DNA of 64,000 bases. Origin: Bradyrhizobium sp. CB1650 (lineage in GTDB: Bacteria > Pseudomonadota > Alphaproteobacteria > Rhizobiales > Xanthobacteraceae). The notes under the pieces were generated by a model, which did no database searches, was not told the DNA's origin, and saw only the letters and a program-made list of their open reading frames with translations. The stretch is taken from positions 8,957,501 to 9,021,500 of the forward strand of contig NZ_CP121695.1 of NCBI RefSeq assembly GCF_029761915.1, written 5' to 3'. This document shows, one piece after another, positions 40,375-49,618 of this stretch. The position numbers were made by a program, and so were the translations under genes. Numbering within the stretch: the stretch's first letter is position 1; each line of letters starts with the position of its first letter.

Positions 40375-41970
40375 ATGCGTATTCGATCATCGATTTGCCT
40401 CGCCGTGCTTGCGCTGGCGTTCTCTGCAATCTCGGCGCGCGCCGAATCCGTGGTGCGCTACGGCATCTCGATGGCGGATATTCCGCTGACGACCGGACAG
40501 CCCGATCGCGGCGCCGGCGCCTATCAGTTCACGGCCTACACGATCTACGATCCGCTGGTCGCCTGGGAGATGGACGTCGCCGACCGGCCCGGCAGACTGG
40601 TGCCGGGGCTCGCCACCGAATGGAAGGTCGACGATAACGACAAGACCAAATGGCGCTTCAGCTTGCGCAAGGGCGTGACGTTTCACGATGGCAGCGAGTT
40701 CAATGCCGATGCGGTGATCTGGAATCTCGACAAGGTGCTCAACGACAAGGCGCCGCAATTCGACAAGCGGCAGAGCGCGCAGGTGAGGACGCGGCTGCCC
40801 TCGGTCGCGAGCTACGCCAAGGTCGATGACTTCACGGTGGAGATCACGACCAAGACGGTCGACTCGTTCTTTCCGTATCAGATGCTCTGGTTCCTGATCT
40901 CGAGCCCCGCGCAGTACGACAAGCTCGGCAAGGACTGGGACAAGTTCGCAAGCCAGCCTTCCGGCACCGGCCCGTTCAAATTGACGAAGCTGGTGCCGCG
41001 CGAGCTTGCGGAGCTGAGCAAGAACCCGGACTACTGGAACAAGAAGCGCATTCCGAAAGTCGACAAGATCGTGCTGGTGCCGATGCCGGAAGCGCTGACG
41101 CGCACCAACGCGCTATTGGCCGGGCAGGTCGATCTGATCGAGACTCCGGCGCCGGACGCCGTGCCGCAGCTCAAGTCCGCCGGCATGAAGATCGTCGACA
41201 ACATCACGCCGCATGTCTGGAATTATCATCTCAGCGTGCTGCCCGGCTCGCCCTGGACCGATATCCGCCTGCGCAAGGCGCTCAACCTCGCGATCGACCG
41301 CGAAGGCGTGGTCGGGCTGATGAACGGCCTCGCCAAGCCGGCGAAGGGCCAGGTCGACCCGTCGAGCCCGTGGTTCGGCAAGCCGAGCTTCGACATCAAG
41401 TACGACCTCGCTGCTGCAAAGAAGCTGGTCGAGGAGGCCGGTTACTCCAAGGACAAGCCGCTCAAGACCACCTTCATCATCGCGCAAGGCGGCACCGGGC
41501 AGATGCTGTCGCTGCCGATGAACGAATTTTTGCAGCAGAGTTTCAAGGAAATCGGCATCGACATCGACTTCAAGGTCGTCGAGCTCGAGACGTTATATAC
41601 GCATTGGCGCAAGGGCGCGGCCGACGAGATGAATGCAGGCATCACCGCCAACAACATCGCCTATGTCACCTCGGATCCGCTCTACGCCATCGTCCGCTTC
41701 TTCGCCTCCGACCAGGTCGCGCCGGTCGGCGTCAACTGGGGCGGCTACAAGAACCCGAAGGTCGATGCGCTGATCAACGAGGCCAAGCAGACTTTCGACA
41801 CCGCCAGGCAGGATGAGCTGATCGCGCAGGCGCATGCCCTGATCGTCGACGACGCCGTGCTGGTCTGGGTCGTCCACGACACCAACCCGCACGCGCTGTC
41901 GCCCAAGATCAAGCAGTTCGTCCAGGCGCAGCACTGGTTCCAGGACCTGACCACGATCGGGGTGGAGTGA
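40375..41970 (+). CDS. Second peptide-type ABC substrate-binding protein (family 5)
   Basis: 531 residues from the ATG at 40375 (the longer frame to 40210 runs through the promoter). Signal peptide about 1-23 (ICLAVLALAFSAISARA). Family-5 binding fold: TEWKVDDNDKTKWRFSLRKG, TFHDGSEFNADAVIWNLDKV, SGTGPFKLTKLVPRELAELS and DIRLRKALNLAIDREGVVGL. No permease or ATPase genes follow, so it probably feeds the divergent DppBCDF set with a different ligand. Similar to the protein at 38519-40174, indicating duplication. A hairpin at 42001-42032 follows the stop. Confidence 0.93.
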   Translation: MRIRSSICLAVLALAFSAISARAESVVRYGISMADIPLTTGQPDRGAGAYQFTAYTIYDPLVAWEMDVADRPGRLVPGLATEWKVDDNDKTKWRFSLRKGVTFHDGSEFNADAVIWNLDKVLNDKAPQFDKRQSAQVRTRLPSVASYAKVDDFTVEITTKTVDSFFPYQMLWFLISSPAQYDKLGKDWDKFASQPSGTGPFKLTKLVPRELAELSKNPDYWNKKRIPKVDKIVLVPMPEALTRTNALLAGQVDLIETPAPDAVPQLKSAGMKIVDNITPHVWNYHLSVLPGSPWTDIRLRKALNLAIDREGVVGLMNGLAKPAKGQVDPSSPWFGKPSFDIKYDLAAAKKLVEEAGYSKDKPLKTTFIIAQGGTGQMLSLPMNEFLQQSFKEIGIDIDFKVVELETLYTHWRKGAADEMNAGITANNIAYVTSDPLYAIVRFFASDQVAPVGVNWGGYKNPKVDALINEAKQTFDTARQDELIAQAHALIVDDAVLVWVVHDTNPHALSPKIKQFVQAQHWFQDLTTIGVE

Positions 41971-42000
41971 GGGGGTGCCTGTGCGCCCGCTTCAATGAAC

Positions 42001-42032
42001 GCGGTCGTCCCGGCCTTCGCCGGGACGACCGC
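42001..42032. terminator. Terminator-like hairpin
   Basis: GCGGTCGTCCCGG-CCTTCG-CCGGGACGACCGC: perfect 13-bp stem, 30 bases after the stop of the second binding-protein gene. The following sequence is not T-rich. Confidence 0.6.
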
Positions 42033-42066
42033 CGGGAGCTACTACGCGCAAACGCCTCAACAGACT

Positions 42067-42146
42067 CGTCATTGCGAGCGGAGGAAGCAATCCAGAAATG
42101 CATCCGCGAAGACACTCTGGATTGCTTCGCTCCGCTCGCAACGACG
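42067..42146. repeat. Palindromic intergenic repeat (GTCATTGCG type)
   Basis: CGTCATTGCGAGCGGAGGAA on the left and CGCTCCGCTCGCAACGACG on the right, with AGCAATCCAGAAATG and CTCTGGATTGCTT inside. Confidence 0.8.
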
Positions 42147-42183
42147 GAGTGCGGGCGACGGCGGAGCCCAATCACTCGTACCG

Positions 42184-44415
42184 CTACTTCGTCAGCAGCG
42201 CATAAGCACCGGACCAGTCGTCGGGGGGTGGATTGAGCTGAAAATCCTTGATCCGCGTCTCGTAGAGCTTGAACAGTTTTTCCAGCGTGTCAGCGTCCTC
42301 GCTCGCGCGGCCGCGCGCGATCGCGGCGAGTGCGCCCGGCCAGTCACGGCCGCGATAACAGCCGAGCATCTCGATGGTGATGTTGCGCAGGCGCTGGAAG
42401 GCGGCCGAGTGCATCACGTCCTCGCGGCCGGCGATGGCATAGATGACTTCCGGCTCGGTCTTGCCCTTGACCATGATGAAATCGAGCTCGAGGATCGCGA
42501 ACTTGTCCTTGGCGGCGAGCGCGGTCCTGGAGCCGACGATGATGGGAAAGCCGTATTCCTTCGACTGTCCTTCAAGGCGCGAGGCCAGGTTCACGCTGTC
42601 GCCGAGCACCGAATAGTTGAACTTGCGGTCGGAGCCCATGTTCCCGACCACGCCCATGCCGGTGTTGAGGCCGATGCCGACATTGAGCGGGATGTAGACG
42701 TGGCCGCCCTCGGCGGCCTCCTGTTCGCGCTCCTTGTTGACCAGTTCGATCTGCTCGAGCATCCGGATCGCGGCCTCGCAGGCGTTGATCTCGTGCTGCG
42801 TGTCGTCGAGCGGCGCGTTCCAGAACGCCATGATGGCGTCGCCCATATATTTGTCGATATAGCCCTTCTGCTCGATGATCACGTTGGTCAGCGGCGTCAG
42901 GAAGCGGTTCATCAGGGCGGTCAGCCCTTGCGGATCGTGCTTGTAGGTCTCCGAGATCGTGGTGAAGCCGCGCACGTCGGAGAACATGATCGTCATCTCG
43001 CGCTCCTCGCCGCCGAGCACGAGCTTTTCCGGCGCAAGCGCGAGCTGCTCGACCAGCACCGGCGACATGTATTGCGCGAACATGCCGCGGATCTGCACGC
43101 GCTGGCGCTGCTCGCGCACGAAGCTGGCGAAGATCAGCGTCAGGTAGATCGCGGTCGTCGACAACAGCGGATAGGTGAAGTCGATGAGATAGCGGTATCG
43201 CGCGTAGAAGAACCAGGACACGCCGACCAGGATGGCCGCGAACATCGCGCCCGCGAGCACCAGCCGCACGGGTCCGAAATTCGGCGTGAAGATGATGACG
43301 AGGAGGCCGATGATCAGCGCGGCGAGCAGCTCGACGCCGAGCGCATAGTTCGGCTGGGAGATCACCGCGCCGCTCAGCACGCTCTCCAGCACCTGGGCGT
43401 GGATCTCAACACCCGGCATGGTGGACGACACTGGCGTGGTCTTGATGTCGTTCAACCCGACCGCGGAGGTTCCGATCAGCACCAGCTTGCCGGAGATCCT
43501 GCCGGGCGACACGTTGTTGTCGAGTATGTCGGCCGCCGAGACGTAGATCGAGGGATCCTGGCGGGCATAGTGAACCCAGAGCTGGCCATTCCTGTCGGTC
43601 GGGATCTCGAGGCCCTTGAGGCGGATCGCCCTGATCCCGGTCTTGTCGGTCCTGACCAGCAGCGTCGGCGTGCTGGTGACGACCCGCAGGATCTCGAGGC
43701 TCAGCGAAGGCATGATGTTGCCTTGCGCGCGCATGATCATCGGCACGCGGCGGATCAGGCCGTCGCGCTCGGTCTTGATGGTGAACAGGCCGCGCCCGGC
43801 CGCAGATGTCTCGATGACGGGCACGTTGCGCAGCAGGCCCGGGAACGCGTACAGGAAGTGGTCGGCCCCCTCCTCGCCGACCGTCGCCACGCCCGTGAAG
43901 GGAAGCGTCTTGTCGATCTCGGAGGTCGCGACCGGCTGTCCGGTCTCGCCCAGCACCACGCGCGAGCGCTTGATGGCGTCCGAGAGGATCTGGTCGTTGC
44001 TCGGCAGCTCGCGCAGCCTGGCGCGGGTGACGTCGTCCAGATAGCGCATCTGGCTCGCGACGATGTCCGGATTGAGCCGGTCGGGCTCGGAGAACACGAC
44101 GTCGAAGCCGATCGCCACCGCGCCGAGGTTGCTGAGGTTGAGGATCATGTCCGCGATCCGCGTGCGCGGCCACGGCCACTGGCCGAGCCTGGCCAGGCTC
44201 TTGTCGTCGATGTCGACGATGGTGACCGGCCGCGCCGCCTTGTGGCGCGGATCGATGAGCTGAAACATGTCGAAGGTGCGCAGGCGCAGTTCCTGGATCG
44301 GCGGCGGATCCCAGAGGCGAAGCCCGGCGAATCCGATCAGCAGCGCCAGGCACATCAGCCGCGCAAAGCCGAACTTCCGCGCGAACCACCGCCGCAGGAT
44401 TTTGGAGCGCTTCAT
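42184..44415 (-). CDS. Adenylyl cyclase with CHASE2 sensor domain
   Basis: 743 residues. One N-terminal helix (about 18-34), a periplasmic CHASE2 domain (about 45-340: PVTIVDIDDKSLARLGQWPW, GFDVVFSEPDRLNPDIVASQ, ISGKLVLIGTSAVGLNDIKT), three helices (about 355-440) and a class III cyclase domain (about 470-650). Metal-binding Asp480 (MFSDVRGF) and Asp526 (YMGDAIMAF), adenine-selecting Lys522 and Asp606, and transition-state Asn609 and Arg613 (DSVNLASR) are all present, so it should make cyclic AMP from ATP. The ligand of CHASE2 is unknown. It follows the FecR/VCBS protein gene on the same strand, 149 bases away. Confidence 0.94.
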   Translation of the reverse strand: MKRSKILRRWFARKFGFARLMCLALLIGFAGLRLWDPPPIQELRLRTFDMFQLIDPRHKAARPVTIVDIDDKSLARLGQWPWPRTRIADMILNLSNLGAVAIGFDVVFSEPDRLNPDIVASQMRYLDDVTRARLRELPSNDQILSDAIKRSRVVLGETGQPVATSEIDKTLPFTGVATVGEEGADHFLYAFPGLLRNVPVIETSAAGRGLFTIKTERDGLIRRVPMIMRAQGNIMPSLSLEILRVVTSTPTLLVRTDKTGIRAIRLKGLEIPTDRNGQLWVHYARQDPSIYVSAADILDNNVSPGRISGKLVLIGTSAVGLNDIKTTPVSSTMPGVEIHAQVLESVLSGAVISQPNYALGVELLAALIIGLLVIIFTPNFGPVRLVLAGAMFAAILVGVSWFFYARYRYLIDFTYPLLSTTAIYLTLIFASFVREQRQRVQIRGMFAQYMSPVLVEQLALAPEKLVLGGEEREMTIMFSDVRGFTTISETYKHDPQGLTALMNRFLTPLTNVIIEQKGYIDKYMGDAIMAFWNAPLDDTQHEINACEAAIRMLEQIELVNKEREQEAAEGGHVYIPLNVGIGLNTGMGVVGNMGSDRKFNYSVLGDSVNLASRLEGQSKEYGFPIIVGSRTALAAKDKFAILELDFIMVKGKTEPEVIYAIAGREDVMHSAAFQRLRNITIEMLGCYRGRDWPGALAAIARGRASEDADTLEKLFKLYETRIKDFQLNPPPDDWSGAYALLTK

Positions 44416-44564
44416 TCTGGTCGGACTTCCTGCCCTGCATCACGCCACAGGCGCCGATCATGGAGCCTCGGTGCGCGATTGGCTATTCCCCGGCGGGGGA
44501 AGATCGAGGATTTTTTGCCGGGGTCGAGGTGCGAGCGAGGGGGGACCTTGGGGACCGGCTTGCC

Positions 44565-47500
44565 CTAAGGGACGTGGATGATGAAGTCGCTGGCCTTGAG
44601 ACTGCTGGCGACCGTGTTCTTCAGGAGGATCTTGTCGTGATCGTCCACCGTCAGCAATGTATCCGTGCCCTGCGGCTCCGCGACCACCTGCGTCCATGAG
44701 CTGATTTGATCGAACTGCCGCAGATCGATCTTATCCTGACCGGCCGTGAAATCCGTGATCGTGTGCACGACCGGATCCCCCAGCGAAGTCGGCCCGAACA
44801 CGAACTGGTCCTTGCCGCCGCCGCCAGTCAACGTGTCGCTCGACTCGGTCGCGAAGATGACGTCCTTGCCGTCCGTGCCTTGCAGGGTGACGCCCTTGCT
44901 GGTGTCGCCGGCCTCGTTGAAGATGAAGTGAACGGTGTCGGATTGGGCGGTGGTTGTATCTGTCACGGTCAGGGTGATCTGGTCGTTGTCAGGCGCCGGA
45001 TCGCCGGAGCCGTAAGTGACGCCGTTCTCGATGGCGAGTTTGATGGCGTCGAGCGTGCCGTTCGTTGGATAGAGACTGGCGCTGCTGCCGGCATACGCGG
45101 TCGACAGCGTGACCGTGAAGGTGTCCGTAGAGGCGCCGGCGTCGTTATCGACGATCAGGAGATCGGTGATGGTTTCGGTAATGGTCGGCGTCTCGTTGCT
45201 ATGCCAGATGTGGACGCTCTCGGTGTTGATGACGGGTCCGCCCGCGGGAGCTGTCACCTCCGTGCTGATGGTGGTGACGTCGTGCGACACCGGGGTCGTG
45301 CCGCCGGTCCCCGTGGTCGTAAGGTCGAGCGTCGCCGGCGTCGTGACGGCGCCGGTATAGCTATCGTCGAGCGCATGGACGCCCAGCGCGCCCGGCGTAC
45401 CGGTGTAGCCGTCGGCCGGCACGAAGCGGATCAGCGTATCCGGGCTCAGCACCAGCGCATGGGCGTCATCGACCGAGACGATGTCGACCCACTGACCGCC
45501 AACCTCGTATTGCCAGACGCCCTGCTCGGACGTGGCAAGGTCCGATGTCACCGCGATGGCCTTCAGGCTCGCGCCATTGTCGACGTCGTGGAACTTGCTC
45601 GCGAAGAGAACGCCGATGGTCTCTCCGCCCGGATCGCTCTCATTGCCGGCAACCGACGGCAGGGTCGCATTGTCGAGCGTCGGGGCGTCGTTGGCCCCGT
45701 TGATGGTAACGGTGATGTCCTGCGAGACCGAGGCGCCGTGGTTATCGGTGACGGTGACGGTGTAGACTTGCGTGATGCTCTGGCCTTGCGCCAGCGACTG
45801 CAGCACCGGATTGCCGTCGTCGAGCGTGAAGTGCCAGCCGAGCGAGGCAATGTTATCGATGTCGGTGTTCAGCTCCGTCACCGACTGATCGATCGTGAAG
45901 GTGCCGATATGCGAGCTGCTGCCGAAGCCCGGCAGGGCCGCGCTGACGGATGACGATTTGAACACCGTCTGCGCCGTATGGGTGTCGATCAGGTCCAGGT
46001 CCTGGATCGCCAGCGTGCCGCTGATCGATAGCGTCGCACCGGTGTCCTCGGTGACCTCGCCCTTTGCCGCCGTCGCATCGCTTGCGATCGTCGGCGCGTC
46101 GTTGACGCCGTCGATCGTGACCGTGACGTCCTGCGTGACCGACGCATTGTGATCGTCGGTGAAGGTGATGGTGTAGACCTGGGTGATCGACTGGCCCTCG
46201 GCCAGCGACTGCAACACCGGATTGCTGTCGTCGAGCGTGAAGTGCCAGCCGAGCGAGGCAATGTTGTCGGTGTCGGTGTTCAGCTCCGTCACCGACTGAT
46301 CGATCGTGAAGGTGCCGATATGCGAGCTGCTGCCGAAGCCCGGCAGGGCCGCGCTGACGGATGACGACTTGAACACCGCCTGCGCCGTATGGGTGTCGAT
46401 CAGGTCGAGATCCTGGATCGCCAGCGTGCCGTCGATCGACAGCGTCAGGCCTGTGTCCTCGGTGACCTTGCCCGTCGCCGCCGCGGCGCCACTGGTGATG
46501 GTCGGGACGTCGTTGGTGCCGGTGATGGTGACCGTGACGTCCTGGCTGACAGTTCCGCCGTGATGATCGTCGACGGTGACGGTGTAGACCTGGGTGATGG
46601 TCTGGCCCTCGGCCAGCGACTGCAGCACCGGATTGGAGTCGTCGAGCGCAAAGCTCCAGCCGACCGACCCGATGGTGCTGACGCCGGGATGCTCGGTCAC
46701 CGCCGTCAGCGCGAAAGTCCCGATCTCGCCGAGGGGCGCGGTTTCCGAATAGCCGGGCAAGTTCGCGTGCGCATCCGACGACTTCAGAACGAAGCTCGCC
46801 GTGTGAGTGTCGGTGAGGTCGGGATCGCGGAAGGTGATCGTGCCGTTGGCCGCCAGCGTCGCCGCCGTGTCCTCGGTCACCGCTCCGGTCACGATCGTCG
46901 ACGGTCCGACGATGGTCGGCACGTCGTTGGTGCCCTCGATGTTGACGTCGGCGCCATTGATGGAGACGGTGACCGGCGTGCTGACGACGCCGCCATGCCC
47001 GTCATCGACCTGCACCACGTAATTGAGGACCAGGGTCTCGCCGTCGGCGAGGAAATCGAAAAAGTGGTCGGCGACGCTATAGGTCCAGGTCGCCGTACCA
47101 TTATTGGCATTTCCCGCGGCCTGTACCACAGTGAGCGGCACCTCGACGGCCGCGATCGCGGCCAACTGCTCCGGCGTCAGTGTCGCGGTGACATCGTGGC
47201 CTTGCGCATCGAGATATTTGAACGGCTGGGTGGACGAGATCGCCGCACTCACGATCGGCCGATCCGTCAAATCGACGTCGGTGAAGGTGACGGTCCCGGT
47301 GATGGTGTCCAGAACCGTGTTGCCGGTACCGATCTGCTCGATGACGGTGCCGCCCGACGTCGCGATGGTCGGCTTGTCGTTGGTGCCGGTGATCGTGATG
47401 GTGATCGGGATGTAGGTCGTTTCGTTGTTCGCGGCGAAATTGTTGTCGACGCGGACGATGTAGGTCAGCGTCAGCGTCTCGCCCGCCGCGAGAAAATCGA

Positions 47501-49001
47501 AGGCCTTGTCGGGGATGGTGTAGGTCCAGACCGCCGAGCCGTTGTTGTGGTTGCCCGCATCGGGCACGACCGCGATCTTGATCTGGGTCGCCGCGATGTC
47601 CTGCTGCTGCAGCGCCGTAAGCGTGGCAGTGACGTCCTGCTGGCCGGCGCTCCTGTAGACGTAGTTGGGCGCGTTGGCGAGGTCCACCTGCACCGTCGGC
47701 TGGTCGCCCCGGTTGAAGTCGAGGAAGGTGATCCTGCCACTGACCGTGTCGAGATCGGCCGCGTCGCCGGTCTTGTCCGCGCGCTCGGTGAGCACGAACG
47801 CTGTCTGCACGTTGCCGTCGAGATTGAGGCTCCGCGCATCGGGCGGACCGGGGATGCGGTCGTTCGACGTGGTGCGGTCGGCGGGCGCCTGCGGCGTCGG
47901 ACCTAGCTGGTTGAGATTGACGAAGGTCGGGATCGCGACAACGCCCGCGGCCGTCTTGATCACGAGACCGTCGCTGGTTTGCGTGATCGTGTCGGTGAAG
48001 TTCGTGGTCAGCTTGGTATTGCTGTTGGTGTCGGTGAACTTCAGCGTGAACACGTCCGTGATCAGCTTCTGCACATCGGGCGACAGCAGCGCATTGCTGA
48101 CCGAGACGTTGCCGCCACTGATCTGGATCATCTGACCGGCCTGGTTGACCGTCGCGATCGGCAGCAGCGTGATCTTGTCGAACAGGATGTAGGAGCCGGT
48201 CGTGCCGTTGGGCTCGACCAGCACCTGGAAGTTCGCCTGCGGCTGCGGATCGCCGCCGCCGGGGGGAACGATGAAATTGATCTGGGTCAGAACCGCCGTA
48301 CCGCGGATGCCCATGGTGGCAACCGGCGTGTCGATCTTCATGTCGCCGTGCTTGGCGGTCTCGCCGGCGACGAAGGTGATCGTGCCCGCGACCAGGCTGA
48401 GCAGCGAGGAGTTGTTCGACCCGTTGGGGTCGTAGACCATCTCGTTCAGCACCATGCGCGCGTTGGAGGACAGGCCGAACACGGTGCCGTCGATGAAGGT
48501 GATGCCGAGCGTCGAGTCCGCGCCGGTCGAGACCACGTCGCCCTTCTCGACATTGTCACCATTGTTCAGGATGATCGAGACGCCGTTGCGGACTGCGGTC
48601 GCGCTGCCGGCGAGCTTGGTGACGTGGCCGATGACCTCCGCGCTGGCAGCGCCGGGCGCCGCCTGCGCGTACTGGACGTGACCGGTGAGCGCGCTGACGA
48701 CGTCGCCGGTGAGATGCGCGCCGTCGGGAGAAGCGATCGCCGCGCGTTTGTCGCCCTTGAAGTAATCGTGAACGACGAACTCATGACCGTCATTGGACAG
48801 CACGAGATCGACGCCGGCGCGGCGGAACTCACCGTGGAAGATCAGGTTCGGATCGGGAACAACGACAGCGCCGTCCGGAACATGTCCATGCGCCTTCGCC
48901 GTGAAGGAATCGATACGGACATAGGCGGGCGAGCGTAAGCCCTGGCCATCCAACTGGCCATCCAAGGAGAGCGCGGCGTCAAAATTGCCAGCGTAATTCA
49001 A
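44565..49001 (-). CDS. Large FecR/VCBS-repeat surface protein with type I secretion C-terminus
   Basis: 1478 residues. Starts at a TTG (48999-49001) with no clear RBS; an in-frame TAA lies 7 codons upstream, so the start is uncertain. No signal peptide. Residues about 120-240 form a FecR-like beta domain (GHVTKLAGSATAV, NGDNVEKGDVVSTGADST, ITFIDGTVFGLSSNARM, VATMGIRGTAV). From about 395 to 1110 are VCBS/cadherin-like repeats (LTLTYIVRVDN, VTVTIDGVNDAPT); two units of 137 residues (846-982 and 983-1119) are almost identical. Residues 1375-1478 are the C-terminal export module with a Ca-binding RTX-like turn (GTDGKDVIFATESSDTLTGG) and ITDFTAGQDKIDLRQF. Probably an outer-surface adhesin exported by a type I system. 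Acidic and low in Cys. Confidence 0.9.
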   Translation of the reverse strand: MNYAGNFDAALSLDGQLDGQGLRSPAYVRIDSFTAKAHGHVPDGAVVVPDPNLIFHGEFRRAGVDLVLSNDGHEFVVHDYFKGDKRAAIASPDGAHLTGDVVSALTGHVQYAQAAPGAASAEVIGHVTKLAGSATAVRNGVSIILNNGDNVEKGDVVSTGADSTLGITFIDGTVFGLSSNARMVLNEMVYDPNGSNNSSLLSLVAGTITFVAGETAKHGDMKIDTPVATMGIRGTAVLTQINFIVPPGGGDPQPQANFQVLVEPNGTTGSYILFDKITLLPIATVNQAGQMIQISGGNVSVSNALLSPDVQKLITDVFTLKFTDTNSNTKLTTNFTDTITQTSDGLVIKTAAGVVAIPTFVNLNQLGPTPQAPADRTTSNDRIPGPPDARSLNLDGNVQTAFVLTERADKTGDAADLDTVSGRITFLDFNRGDQPTVQVDLANAPNYVYRSAGQQDVTATLTALQQQDIAATQIKIAVVPDAGNHNNGSAVWTYTIPDKAFDFLAAGETLTLTYIVRVDNNFAANNETTYIPITITITGTNDKPTIATSGGTVIEQIGTGNTVLDTITGTVTFTDVDLTDRPIVSAAISSTQPFKYLDAQGHDVTATLTPEQLAAIAAVEVPLTVVQAAGNANNGTATWTYSVADHFFDFLADGETLVLNYVVQVDDGHGGVVSTPVTVSINGADVNIEGTNDVPTIVGPSTIVTGAVTEDTAATLAANGTITFRDPDLTDTHTASFVLKSSDAHANLPGYSETAPLGEIGTFALTAVTEHPGVSTIGSVGWSFALDDSNPVLQSLAEGQTITQVYTVTVDDHHGGTVSQDVTVTITGTNDVPTITSGAAAATGKVTEDTGLTLSIDGTLAIQDLDLIDTHTAQAVFKSSSVSAALPGFGSSSHIGTFTIDQSVTELNTDTDNIASLGWHFTLDDSNPVLQSLAEGQSITQVYTITFTDDHNASVTQDVTVTIDGVNDAPTIASDATAAKGEVTEDTGATLSISGTLAIQDLDLIDTHTAQTVFKSSSVSAALPGFGSSSHIGTFTIDQSVTELNTDIDNIASLGWHFTLDDGNPVLQSLAQGQSITQVYTVTVTDNHGASVSQDITVTINGANDAPTLDNATLPSVAGNESDPGGETIGVLFASKFHDVDNGASLKAIAVTSDLATSEQGVWQYEVGGQWVDIVSVDDAHALVLSPDTLIRFVPADGYTGTPGALGVHALDDSYTGAVTTPATLDLTTTGTGGTTPVSHDVTTISTEVTAPAGGPVINTESVHIWHSNETPTITETITDLLIVDNDAGASTDTFTVTLSTAYAGSSASLYPTNGTLDAIKLAIENGVTYGSGDPAPDNDQITLTVTDTTTAQSDTVHFIFNEAGDTSKGVTLQGTDGKDVIFATESSDTLTGGGGKDQFVFGPTSLGDPVVHTITDFTAGQDKIDLRQFDQISSWTQVVAEPQGTDTLLTVDDHDKILLKNTVASSLKASDFIIHVP
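45645..46466. repeat. Tandem 411-bp repeat in the surface-protein gene
   Basis: Two units, 46056-46466 and 45645-46055. A stretch of about 170 bases (around 46225-46390 and 45814-45979) differs at only a handful of positions, with flanks less alike. The next unit upstream (46467-46900) is much more diverged, so these two reflect recent duplication or gene conversion. Confidence 0.85.
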
Positions 49002-49618
49002 CGGGCACCGTAAAAAGGGTTAATATTTAAATGAGGATCGAGCGCCTAAGCTTGCATATCATTACCGAGTCCTTAGCGAAACCATCTATTTGCTTGTGTG
49101 ATTTCGCGTGACGAGGCCGCCAAACCCCACCCGGGTAGTGTGATCGGAGATAAAAAGACGTATTCTTGAGGGATCTTCCAGTAAACTTCGCTTATTCGAA
49201 CGCGTACTTCGGCTTTTTAAAGTATTTCTCCGTCAGAACGCGACTACGAATACTCGTGTCATCTTTGGTTGGTGGCGCCCTGCAGCATCCTGCGCCGAAT
49301 ACGGAACTAAAACTGTGAGGTAGCTAACAGAACCCGTGAAAACAGCGGGCTGTTAGCCATAGGACACAGAATCAATTGTTCCACAGCCTGCACCTCCAAT
49401 TGGTTCCATTTCGCGGCAGCGCGGGCCCTCCTGGCCGCCGATTCGTAAAATTTTACGGAAACCGGCGAGTCTGATTTGAGCCTGTTTATTGGTTTTGGCG
49501 CCCCTCGCCAGGCGCGTTAAGCTGAACAAAACGCCCCGCCTCGCACCATCTGCGCGAAAGCAACAAAGCCCGGCACGGACAGGTCGAGGGATCTGACGAA
49601 GCCGGAAGGGGATGTCAG
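49002..49618. other. 617-base non-coding region between the surface protein and the LapG-like gene
   Basis: No ORF with an RBS on either strand. It is AT-richer than the rest of the window (for example GGTTAATATTTAAATGAGG at 49018-49036 and CTTCGCTTATTCGAACGC near 49187). This suits a regulated divergent promoter region, and AT-rich control regions of surface genes are frequent targets of Ros/MucR or H-NS-like silencers. No clear promoter hexamers were identified. A strong hairpin is at 49323-49357. Confidence 0.5.
49323..49357. other. Hairpin in the surface-protein/protease intergenic region
   Basis: GCTAACAG and CTGTTAGC form an 8-bp stem that continues, after a two-base AA bulge, as CCCG/CGGG around a 9-base loop. 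No T-tract follows. Could be an attenuator for the protease transcript or an RNA-level element. Confidence 0.5.

Noticed and set aside
41995..44568. 857-codon open frame on the plus strand
   Set aside because: It is antisense to the adenylyl cyclase, whose minus-strand protein has intact domains and catalytic residues; the plus-strand product is Arg/His/Asp-rich shadow sequence.
44706..48938. Several long plus-strand frames opposite the surface protein
   Set aside because: They mirror the repeats of the minus-strand gene and repeat with the same 411-base period; no RBS or recognisable domain.
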